Source: an uncultured Alistipes sp. (GTDB taxonomy: Bacteria > Bacteroidota > Bacteroidia > Bacteroidales > Rikenellaceae). Taken from it: a stretch of DNA of 19,753 nt. Below are positions 1 to 7,072 of this stretch, in pieces. Under the pieces are notes generated by a model. It saw only the letters and a program-made list of their open reading frames with translations, was not told the origin of the DNA and made no database searches. The stretch's first letter is position 1. Every line of letters starts with the position of its first letter. The translations under genes and the position numbers were made by a program. The stretch is taken from the NCBI GenBank assembly GCA_900549685.1, contig UROX01000030.1, forward strand, positions 1 to 19,753. The letters are read 5' to 3'.

Positions 1-77
1 ACGCTCACGCTGTCAAAGTAGCGGGCGGGCCAGAGGGTGTCCGGGTCGATGAGGTGATGGTAGCGCACGCCGTCCAC
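1..77 (-). pseudogene. Fragment of FAD:protein FMN transferase (ApbE family), fused out of frame to addA
   Basis: Read on the minus strand in the frame that has codons at 75-77, 72-74 and so on, this stretch gives about 25 residues beginning VDGVRYHHLIDPDT and ending PARYFDSVS. That matches the conserved C-terminal segment of ApbE flavin transferases (pattern VDGkrYHHIIDPxTLxPAxYxxSVSV), which link FMN to threonine residues of target proteins such as Rnf/Nqr subunits. It is in a different frame from the helicase gene that runs into it. No ApbE start or N-terminal part is present, because the upstream side is AddA sequence. The fragment runs off the left edge of the window. The family call rests on a short motif recognised by eye. 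Whether the fusion is genomic or an assembly error cannot be decided here. Confidence 0.6.
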
Positions 78-3001
78 CGGGGATCGAACCAAGAGACGAC
101 CGTCGGATCGTCGAATGCCTCTTCGAGTTTTTTCCGGACATTTTCGGCTTCCGGTTCCGATATCTGGCCGCTGTCTCTCATCTGTCGGAGCTGCGGTTCG
201 ATCTGGGTCCGGTCGGCGATATTTTCCAGCAGTTTGTGCATGATGATGCCGTAGTTGCGCGGAGAGAGCACCGGGGGAGATGTTTCTCCGTCTTCTTCTC
301 CCGGAAAATAGCGTTGGCTGTTGAACCGAAACCGGAGCCGGGCGCCTATCTTGCGGGACGGGTAGCGGGCCGGGGGAGGAGCTGCCTCGGTCTGTCGCTC
401 GGCGGGCCGGAGCGGCAGACCGAACTCGAAAAGGCGTCCCTGTTCGGTTTCCCGGACCGTGCCGGTCATGTCCCCGAGCGAGACCCGGTCGTCGGCTGTC
501 GTTTGCAGTGAGTTTAGAATCAGTTCGTTGATTCGGTCCGTCCGGCTCTTCGGGCTGCGGGGAACCATGATGTGCAGTTCCTCTTCGGCCCGGGTGACAG
601 CCACATAGAAAAGGTTGATGTTGTCGATGTGCGAGAGGACCGTTTCCCGGAGGCAGTCTTCGGCGAAAGCCGAGTCGGCCAGCATGTTCCCCCAGTTCAC
701 CGGAACGGTACCCAGTTTGTCGAACGGTGCCTGGGTGCTATGTACCCACGTGAGACTACCTGTTTTGGGCGACAGGCTCCAGTTGCAGTAGGGCAGGACG
801 ACGGCTTTGTACTGCAAGCCTTTGGCCTTGTGTATGGTGATGACGGTAATGGCGTTGCGGGTGCGCGGCAGGCTGATGGACTGGCCCCGTCCCGTCTCTT
901 CCCACCATTTGAGAAACAGCGGAATGTCGGCGATTTTCGATGTGCTGAACGTATGGATCTGTTCCTGCATGGCCTGTATGTAGGCGACGTCTTCGGTCTT
1001 CTCGTTCAGCCGGTAACGGAGCAGAATCTCTTCGAAGGCCTCTTCGACGGAAAGCAGACACAGACGTGCGATGAAATCCTTTTCCTCTTCCGCGAGAGGT
1101 CGTTCCATCGGTTGGTCCAGATAGCGGTTGTATACGGCTCTTTTGATCGGATCGTCCCCTTCGGACGCCAGCCTGAGCACGGCGGCGATGAAGCCCGCAG
1201 TGTCGGAATTGCCGATCTGCAATGCTTCCTGCGTGACGACGTCGTAACGGTACGGGGCGTCGGGACAGGCGGCCTTGCGGTCGAGCAGTGCCCGGGCGAC
1301 GGCCGATCCCTGCGGATTCGTGCGGACCAGTACGGCTATGTCGCCTGCCTCGTAACCTCTCCGTTGCAGATCCTCGATGGCCCGGATGGCCAGTTCGGGT
1401 TCGTTCTGCGCTTTGGGATCGTATTCGCATACCTGAACGTACCCGCTGTCGGCATCTCTGTGGCATCGCTGTTCGTGGTGCCGGTAAGCGGTCGCGAGCA
1501 TGCCGCTCAGGCTGTTGCGGACTTCCGGCGAGAGAAGCCCCTGTTCGCAGGCTTCCGCCATGCGGCCCTCCGTCCGGTCGCTGTCTGCGGCGACGCAGGC
1601 TCCGATGATCCGGTTGTTGAATTCCACGACAGTCCTCAGGCTCCGGTAGTTCGTCTCCAGCGTCGCCTCTTCCGGCTCCCCGAAACGTTCGGCTACACGG
1701 TGACCGAGAATCCGCCAGTCGCCGCCCCTCCACCGGTAGATCGACTGTTTGACGTCCCCGACCAGCAGCACGGGCGAATCGTCGGCCTGCGAGAGGGCAT
1801 TCTCGAGCAGAGGGACGAAATTTTCCCATTGTTGCATCGACGTGTCCTGGAATTCGTCGATCATAAAATGAGAAAAGGCGTTGCCCGCTTTCTCGTAAAT
1901 GAAGGGCGTGTCGTTGTCGCCGATCAGCCGGTTCAGAATCGCGTTGGTTTCCGAGATGGGAACGAGGTTCTGCTCGGTGCATATTTCGGCGACTTTCTCC
2001 GAGAGATCGTTCAGCAGTGCGAAACTGCGGTAATTGTCCTGCACTAGCCGGGCTGTGTTCATCAGGCGGATGTTGGCGTCGTAGATCGAACATAGTTTTT
2101 CGAGCAACGGGCGCAGGGTGGGGACCAGAGCGGCTATTTCGTTCTTTCGGGGCGAGCGGGCGGGAACCCATTTGGCGTCGGAGGCGAGGGCGTCGCTCAC
2201 GCGTTTGCCGTAGGCCTCCGTGCGGCCTTCGGCCGCCTTGACGAAGTAGCCGGTACAGCCTTGTCTGCCGTAGGCGAAATCCTCGACCGATACGCCGGCC
2301 GAGGCCATCACCGACAGGGCTTCCGAAGCGGTGCGCCGCATGGCGGCTTCCGCCGCACGGCTTTTGCCGACGATCTCCGAGACGATCCGCACGAGTTCTT
2401 CGCCCGACGTCGAGTGCTCGGCCACCGCTTTGTACTGTTCTTTGAAGAGTTCCTGCCCCAGTTTCGATATTTCCTTGCGGATGTCCCACTGACCGCTGCG
2501 CTCGATTTTCTCTTCGGCGAAGCGGATCACCCAGTCGCGGAGCCTGCGGTTCACGGCGATTTCGTCGATCATCCGATCGGTGGCGCTTTCGAGCAGCGAG
2601 TCGGTCTGCAGCTCGAGGTTGTAGTGTATGTCGATGCCCAGCTCCTTGATGAAGGAGCGGATGATGCGCTGGAAAAATTTGTCGATCGTGACGACGGTGA
2701 AACGGCTGTAATCGTGCAGTATCTTGGTGCGGGCCTCGACGGCGCGGTTGCGGATCGTCTCCGGGGCGAGGTCCAGTTCCTTTTCCAGCAGGGCGAGGTA
2801 CCCGCCCCGTCCTTCGGCCAGCGCGTTGAGTTCGGAGACGATGCGCTGTTTCATCTCTTCGGTGGCCTTGTTGGTGAACGTGACGGCCAGAATGTGACGG
2901 TACGAGCCCGGCGAGGCGATCACGTTGCGAATGTATTCATAGGCCAGCCGATAGGTTTTCCCCGACCCGGCCGAGGCTTTCAGGATTTTTATTTTTCCCA
3001 T
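5..3001 (-). CDS. addA: AddA-like UvrD/Rep family helicase-nuclease subunit, 3' end disrupted
   Basis: An ATP-dependent 3'-5' helicase subunit of the AddAB/RecBCD-type double-strand break repair enzyme. Superfamily 1 motifs appear in order: Walker A SAGSGKT (residues 10-16), DEFQDT (382-387), GDVKQSIYRWR (415-425), NYRS (451-454), IHKAKGLQ (723-730) and VTRAEEEL (802-809). The start of the C-terminal nuclease fold is visible as YGIIMHKLLENI (917-928). Homology stops at about WFDPRW (971-976), and the last 22 or so residues are out-of-frame translation ending at TGA (5-7). The RPDR and DYK-type catalytic motifs that should follow are therefore missing, so the product would be about 100 residues short with a dead nuclease domain. 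The start ATG is at 2999-3001, directly before the Walker A strand. The gene is divergent from the DUF2807 gene, and its AddB partner lies about 0.9 kb away. A near-match -7 box (TATCTTTA, minus strand 3026-3033) lies upstream without a clear -33. Confidence 0.85.
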   Translation of the reverse strand: MGKIKILKASAGSGKTYRLAYEYIRNVIASPGSYRHILAVTFTNKATEEMKQRIVSELNALAEGRGGYLALLEKELDLAPETIRNRAVEARTKILHDYSRFTVVTIDKFFQRIIRSFIKELGIDIHYNLELQTDSLLESATDRMIDEIAVNRRLRDWVIRFAEEKIERSGQWDIRKEISKLGQELFKEQYKAVAEHSTSGEELVRIVSEIVGKSRAAEAAMRRTASEALSVMASAGVSVEDFAYGRQGCTGYFVKAAEGRTEAYGKRVSDALASDAKWVPARSPRKNEIAALVPTLRPLLEKLCSIYDANIRLMNTARLVQDNYRSFALLNDLSEKVAEICTEQNLVPISETNAILNRLIGDNDTPFIYEKAGNAFSHFMIDEFQDTSMQQWENFVPLLENALSQADDSPVLLVGDVKQSIYRWRGGDWRILGHRVAERFGEPEEATLETNYRSLRTVVEFNNRIIGACVAADSDRTEGRMAEACEQGLLSPEVRNSLSGMLATAYRHHEQRCHRDADSGYVQVCEYDPKAQNEPELAIRAIEDLQRRGYEAGDIAVLVRTNPQGSAVARALLDRKAACPDAPYRYDVVTQEALQIGNSDTAGFIAAVLRLASEGDDPIKRAVYNRYLDQPMERPLAEEEKDFIARLCLLSVEEAFEEILLRYRLNEKTEDVAYIQAMQEQIHTFSTSKIADIPLFLKWWEETGRGQSISLPRTRNAITVITIHKAKGLQYKAVVLPYCNWSLSPKTGSLTWVHSTQAPFDKLGTVPVNWGNMLADSAFAEDCLRETVLSHIDNINLFYVAVTRAEEELHIMVPRSPKSRTDRINELILNSLQTTADDRVSLGDMTGTVRETEQGRLFEFGLPLRPAERQTEAAPPPARYPSRKIGARLRFRFNSQRYFPGEEDGETSPPVLSPRNYGIIMHKLLENIADRTQIEPQLRQMRDSGQISEPEAENVRKKLEEAFDDPTVVSWFDPRWTACATITSSTRTPSGPPATLTA

Positions 3002-3042
3002 GTAACAAAAGGCTCATCCGTGCGTTAAAGATAAATAAAAGA

Positions 3043-3072
3043 TTGCCAAACCCGCATAAAATACTATTTTTG
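3043..3072 (+). promoter_or_regulatory. Bacteroidetes-type promoter for the DUF2807 gene
   Basis: TTG at 3043-3045, a 19-bp spacer, and TATTTTTG at 3065-3072 fit the Bacteroidetes primary sigma factor consensus (TTTG, 19-21 bp, TAnnTTTG). Transcription would start near 3079, only about 15 nt before the ATG at 3094. A purine-rich AAAAAGGAAA (3081-3090) lies just before the start codon. Confidence 0.6.
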
Positions 3073-3093
3073 TGTGTTGAAAAAAGGAAAGCC

Positions 3094-3774
3094 ATGAAGA
3101 AATCTTTTGTATTGGCCGTGTGCCTGTTTTTGGGGACGGTCGCTTTCGGTCAGCAGATCAAGAGCGGCGACACGCTCACGTTCGACCGGGTCGAATTTTC
3201 GGGCAACATGATCGTGCGTCTGCTCCGTTCCGACACGGCCCGTATCGGAATCCGTTTCGACGGGACGGAAGCCAATCGGTTGGATTGGGGCATCAAGGAC
3301 GGCAATCTTTATATAAAAGTCAAGCCCGCTCCCGTCGCCCGGGGAACCGCCGAAGTGACGGTATATTATAAGGAGATAAACACCCTGAAAATATCGGGAG
3401 CCAGCGTGACGGCCGACAGCTTGCTGGAGGCCCGCATGCTGACGATGGAGATGTCGGCAGGCGCCGTTTTCGGCGGCCGTATCTCTGCGACGGATTACTA
3501 TCTGAAAATCGGGGGCAATTCGGTAGCGAACGTTGCCGGTGAGACGAAATACTATACGCTCATCGCTGCGACGAAAGCCAAAGCCGACACCCGGGAGCTG
3601 TCGTCGGTGGACACGAGGGTCGAAGCCGCTACGGGTGCCGAGGTGTATGTCTGCGCTTCGGAACGGTTGCAGATTCTTTCCGATACGGGAGCCGCCGTGT
3701 TCTACAAAGGGGGGGCTGAAATCCTGCGGACTTCGACGCGGACGATGGGTACGATCAACTGTTTCGGCAATTAG
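3094..3774 (+). CDS. Secreted DUF2807 (GIN/auto-transporter adhesin head-like) protein
   Basis: A 226-residue protein. Residues 1-20 are a signal peptide (MKK, hydrophobic FVLAVCLFLGTVAF, then GQQ), so it is exported to the periplasm or cell surface. The remainder is repetitive beta-strand sequence with the DUF2807 layout: an opening FDRVEFSGNMIVRLL, then ladders of short strands such as TLKISGASVTADSL and YYLKIGGNSVANVAG, as in right-handed beta-solenoids. The function of this family is not established; an adhesin or stress role has been suggested. I chose ATG 3094 over the in-frame ATG at 3043 because 3043 lies inside the promoter and would place 17 non-signal residues before the signal peptide. 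The gene has its own promoter and terminator, so it is probably monocistronic despite lying between the AddA and AddB genes. Confidence 0.8.
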   Translation: MKKSFVLAVCLFLGTVAFGQQIKSGDTLTFDRVEFSGNMIVRLLRSDTARIGIRFDGTEANRLDWGIKDGNLYIKVKPAPVARGTAEVTVYYKEINTLKISGASVTADSLLEARMLTMEMSAGAVFGGRISATDYYLKIGGNSVANVAGETKYYTLIAATKAKADTRELSSVDTRVEAATGAEVYVCASERLQILSDTGAAVFYKGGAEILRTSTRTMGTINCFGN

Positions 3775-3818
3775 CGTCGGAGATCGCCGGAGCGTTCCGG
3801 TAAACGATTTTACATGAC

Positions 3819-3846
3819 ATGCCGCCCGTCCGTGGCGGCATTTTTT
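3819..3846 (+). terminator. Rho-independent terminator of the DUF2807 gene
   Basis: A perfect 8-bp stem ATGCCGCC (3819-3826) / GGCGGCAT (3834-3841) with a 7-nt loop is followed by a run of six T (3841-3846). It lies 45 bp after the DUF2807 stop codon. It also argues against the in-frame ATG at 3814 as the start of the next gene, because that ATG would sit just ahead of the terminator stem. Confidence 0.85.
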
Positions 3847-3864
3847 CAATTCGAAGCGTTCGTT

Positions 3865-6714
3865 ATGCGCAGTTTCATCGCCGAAGTCGCCGAAAGCCTG
3901 TATGCCCGATACGGCGACGATGTGTCGTCTTTGTACATGTTGTTTCCCAACCGCCGGGCGCGGCTTTTTTTCTGCGATGCGCTTTCCCGCATCGCTGCGC
4001 GGCCGTTGTGGCAGCCCCGGTTCGTCAGCGTGGGCGAAGTGATGCAGCAGATCGCCGGCATGCGGTGCAGCGACAATGTCAAGCTGGTGACCGAACTCTA
4101 TAAGATATATGCCCGCTATCACAACGAGACGTTCGACACGTTCTATTTCTGGGGCGACATGTTGCTGGCCGATTTCGACCAGATCGACAAGTATCTGATC
4201 GATGCCGACATGCTTTTTGCCAACATCGGCGACCTGAAGGACCTCGAAGCCGATTACTCCTATCTCACGCCCGAACAGATACGGGTCATTACACGGTTCT
4301 GGCGCAGTTTCGGACTCGAAAGCGAATTCTCGGAGGAGAAAAAACGCTTTATGACGATATGGCGCAGCCTGTCGTCCGTGTACCGGGAGTTCCGTGAAGG
4401 GTTGCAGCGACAGGGGTTGGCCTACGACGGCATGATCTACCGCGCGGCGGCGGAAAAACTGGCCTCCGACGAGGTCGTCGCACTGCCCGGCACACCCGAC
4501 GACCGCTATGTGGTCGTCGGATTCAACGCGCTGTCGGAGTGCGAGAAGAAACTTTTCTCCCGGTTGAAAAACAGCGGCCGGGCCGAGTTCTACTGGGACT
4601 ACGACTCCTATTATGTCGAGAATCCGGAATTCGAGGCCGGCCTTTTTCTCCGCGAAAACATCCGCAATTATCCCTCGCCTCCGGAGGCGGTGCTTTCGCA
4701 CGATCATTTCCGGAAGCCGAAGGAGACGGTCGTCGTGTCGGCTCCGTCCGACAGCCTGCAATGCAAGTACGTCCATACTTTCCTGAGCGATCTGCTCTGG
4801 CAGGGACTCGAACCGGACAAGGAGACTGCCGTCGTGCTGACCGACGAGTCGTTGCTGCTGCCTGTGCTCTATTCGATACCCGAGGAGATCGGTGCGGTCA
4901 ATGTGACGATGGGCTACCCGCTGCGGCAGACGACGGCCTATTCGTTCGTCGAACGGCTCATCGAATTGCAGAACCGCAAGCGGGTCAAGGGCGACCGGGT
5001 GCTGTTCTATCACAGCGATGCGATCGGGTTGCTGAACCACCCCTTTATCCGCGAGTGCGAACCCGCCGCAGCCGGAATCGTCGATAACATCCGCCGTAGC
5101 CGTTCGGTATATGTCCGGTCCGGCATGCTGGCCGAGGGCGATATTCTGCCCCGCCTGTTCCGTGCGGCCGACGGCTGGGAGAATCTTTCGGCCTATGTGC
5201 GCGAGATTCTTTCGCTGGTCGCCGTGCGGACCTCCTCGTCGGACGACGCCGTGCGCCGGAGGGAGTTTTTCTCCGTCATCGTCGATTATATCTGCCGGAT
5301 CGAGAACTCGCTCCGGGATTGCGGACTCGAGGTCACCGTGTCGGTCTTCGCTTCGCTGATGCGCAAAGTGTTGCAGGTGGTCCGCATCCCCTACGAGGGC
5401 GAACCGCTCGCCGGGGTACAGATCATGGGAATCCTCGAGACCCGTAACCTCGATTTCGACAATGTGCTCGTGCTCTCGGTCAATGACGATACGTTTCCCG
5501 GCAACCGGGCCGTCGTGTCGTCGTTCGTTCCCTATAACCTGCGCTATGCCTACGGTCTGCCCACGCCCCAGCATCACGAGGGGGTCTATGCCTATTATTT
5601 CTACCGTCTGATCCAGCGGGCCTCGCGGGTCCATCTGGTCTACTGTTCGCGCAGCGACGACAAGCACACCGGCGAGCCGAGCCGCTACATCTATCAGCTG
5701 GATTACGAATCGCCCCACCGCCCGGATTTCAGAACCGTATCGCTCGGGGCCAACCTCTCGCGCCGCGAGCCACCCGTCGTCCCGAAAACGGGGCGCACGG
5801 CCGAGGCGCTTTCGGCCTTTCTGGACGGAGGAGGACGCAAACTGTCGCCCACGTCGTTCTACCGTTATGTCGAGTGTCCGCTGAAATTCTATTTCCGCAG
5901 CGTGGCCGGACTCGAGTCGGAGGACGAAATCGCCGAGGAGATCGACCTGCCGATGTTCGGAACCATCCTGCACCGGGCGATGGAACTGCTTTATGCGCCT
6001 TTATTGGACATTCCCGCCCCACAGGACCGGATCGGAAAGCTGGTCGGTTCGCCAGAGGTCGGCCGGGCCGTGATGCAGGCCATCAACGAGGAGTATCTGC
6101 ACGACAGTTCGGCGACCGAGGACGAGTACGGCGGGCAGATCATCCTGGTCCGCGATGTGGTCCGCCGCTATATCGACCGCTGCATTCTGCCGTTCGATGC
6201 CGCCTCCGAAGGGTTCGTGCTGCACCGGCTGGAAGAGCCTGTCGAGTGTACGTTCGCTTTCGGTACCGGGGCCTCGCGGCATTCGGTCGTGTTCGGCGGC
6301 AAGGCCGACCGCATCGATCTTCTGACCGACGGTACGCTGCGCGTGGTGGACTACAAGACGGGACGGCAGCATAACCGTTTCCGCGATGTGGAAACGCTGT
6401 TCCGCGGCGAGGTGCGCGAACGCAGTTCGGCCGTGCTCCAGACGTTGCTCTATTCGCTGATGCTCCAAACCGAGCGTCGGTGCGACGTGCAGCCGGCCCT
6501 GTATTATGTCCGCAGCATGACCGATCCCGGATTCTCGCCTCTGCTCGTCGAGGGCGACCGTCCCGTGCTCCGGTTCTCCGACTACCGCGAGCCGTTTGCC
6601 GCCCTGCTGAACGAGACGCTGGGCGAGATATTCGATTTTTCGAAGCCGTTCGAACCCTGCGATACGCCGGAAGTGTGCGCATTCTGCGACTTCCGAGAAA
6701 TCTGCCGGCGGTAG
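3865..6714 (+). CDS. addB: AddB-like PD-(D/E)XK nuclease/inactivated-helicase subunit
   Basis: A 949-residue partner of the AddA-like helicase in double-strand break resection. The N-terminus (FIAEVAESLYARY ... LFPNRRARLFF) has the Bacteroidales AddB layout in which helicase motifs have decayed; no Walker A is seen. The C-terminal nuclease has GTILH (His703), KADR (Asp815) and VVDYKTG (Asp829, Lys831), the RecB-type catalytic set. Four cysteines, Cys671 (ECPLKFYF) plus Cys938, Cys941 and Cys947 (CAFCDFREIC), form the C...CxxCx5C iron-sulfur staple of AddB nucleases. I take ATG 3865 (MRSFIAEVAE) instead of the in-frame ATG at 3814, because homology begins there and a terminator lies between the two. 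Only 18 nt separate the terminator T-run from the start codon and I see no promoter there, so how it is transcribed is unclear. The nuclease appears intact, in contrast to addA. Confidence 0.85.
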   Translation: MRSFIAEVAESLYARYGDDVSSLYMLFPNRRARLFFCDALSRIAARPLWQPRFVSVGEVMQQIAGMRCSDNVKLVTELYKIYARYHNETFDTFYFWGDMLLADFDQIDKYLIDADMLFANIGDLKDLEADYSYLTPEQIRVITRFWRSFGLESEFSEEKKRFMTIWRSLSSVYREFREGLQRQGLAYDGMIYRAAAEKLASDEVVALPGTPDDRYVVVGFNALSECEKKLFSRLKNSGRAEFYWDYDSYYVENPEFEAGLFLRENIRNYPSPPEAVLSHDHFRKPKETVVVSAPSDSLQCKYVHTFLSDLLWQGLEPDKETAVVLTDESLLLPVLYSIPEEIGAVNVTMGYPLRQTTAYSFVERLIELQNRKRVKGDRVLFYHSDAIGLLNHPFIRECEPAAAGIVDNIRRSRSVYVRSGMLAEGDILPRLFRAADGWENLSAYVREILSLVAVRTSSSDDAVRRREFFSVIVDYICRIENSLRDCGLEVTVSVFASLMRKVLQVVRIPYEGEPLAGVQIMGILETRNLDFDNVLVLSVNDDTFPGNRAVVSSFVPYNLRYAYGLPTPQHHEGVYAYYFYRLIQRASRVHLVYCSRSDDKHTGEPSRYIYQLDYESPHRPDFRTVSLGANLSRREPPVVPKTGRTAEALSAFLDGGGRKLSPTSFYRYVECPLKFYFRSVAGLESEDEIAEEIDLPMFGTILHRAMELLYAPLLDIPAPQDRIGKLVGSPEVGRAVMQAINEEYLHDSSATEDEYGGQIILVRDVVRRYIDRCILPFDAASEGFVLHRLEEPVECTFAFGTGASRHSVVFGGKADRIDLLTDGTLRVVDYKTGRQHNRFRDVETLFRGEVRERSSAVLQTLLYSLMLQTERRCDVQPALYYVRSMTDPGFSPLLVEGDRPVLRFSDYREPFAALLNETLGEIFDFSKPFEPCDTPEVCAFCDFREICRR

Positions 6715-7072
6715 CGGAGTTTCCGGAAGAGTTTTCTCCTATGCTGTTCGTTTGTGCTGTCTGTTCGGAATGGCGGGCATGTCGTTTCTGTCTGTCGGAA
6801 AGAACGGTCTTTCCGGAGCGATGGGCATGCCTGTTGTCGGTGTTCGGTCCGGCCGGTTCAGTCCTTGTCAGGGTGTAATCTGCGACAACTTTCCGCTTGG
6901 GGATGATATTCTGACCTAATCGGTCCGTATACGAAACAAGCCGTTCTTTCAGCGAACGGCTTGTTTCGTACGGTGTCCGATGTCCGCTGCGGAATGCCGT
7001 GCGGACGAAGGTTCTGTCGTGTCCGGGAGAATGCGGATGGGGCGTGCGTTCTCCGGATCATTGGATCATTTC
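6715..7072. other. Intergenic region between convergent addB and glnN
   Basis: 358 bp with no convincing gene. It contains the 17-bp hairpin at 6930-6970. It also holds an 8-bp hairpin CGGAAAGA/TCTTTCCG (6796-6803 / 6808-6815) with no T-run, and an imperfect GGAGAA/TTCTCC hairpin near 7028-7058 just downstream of the glnN stop. A 45-codon open frame at 6741-6878 (plus) carries a CxxC-x5-CxxC pattern in its first 17 residues, but has no ribosome-binding or promoter signal. Confidence 0.6.
6930..6970. terminator. Bidirectional terminator hairpin between addB and glnN
   Basis: A perfect 17-bp inverted repeat: the left arm TACGAAACAAGCCGTTC (6930-6946) and right arm GAACGGCTTGTTTCGTA (6954-6970) enclose a 7-nt loop. 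The GC-rich core AAGCCGTTC/GAACGGCTT is flanked by an A-rich side and a T-rich side (TTGTTT), so both RNA strands have a hairpin followed by U-rich sequence. It lies 215 bp after the addB stop and 102 bp after the glnN stop, between converging genes. Confidence 0.75.

Noticed and set aside
3064..5973. A 969-codon open frame on the minus strand opposite the DUF2807 gene and addB
   Set aside because: It has low-complexity His/Asp/Arg-rich translation with no recognisable domain. It is explained by GC-biased codon usage of the real genes on the other strand.
6796..6815. Hairpin CGGAAAGA/TCTTTCCG as the addB terminator
   Set aside because: It has no T-run and a 4-nt loop. The 17-bp hairpin at 6930-6970 is a far better terminator.
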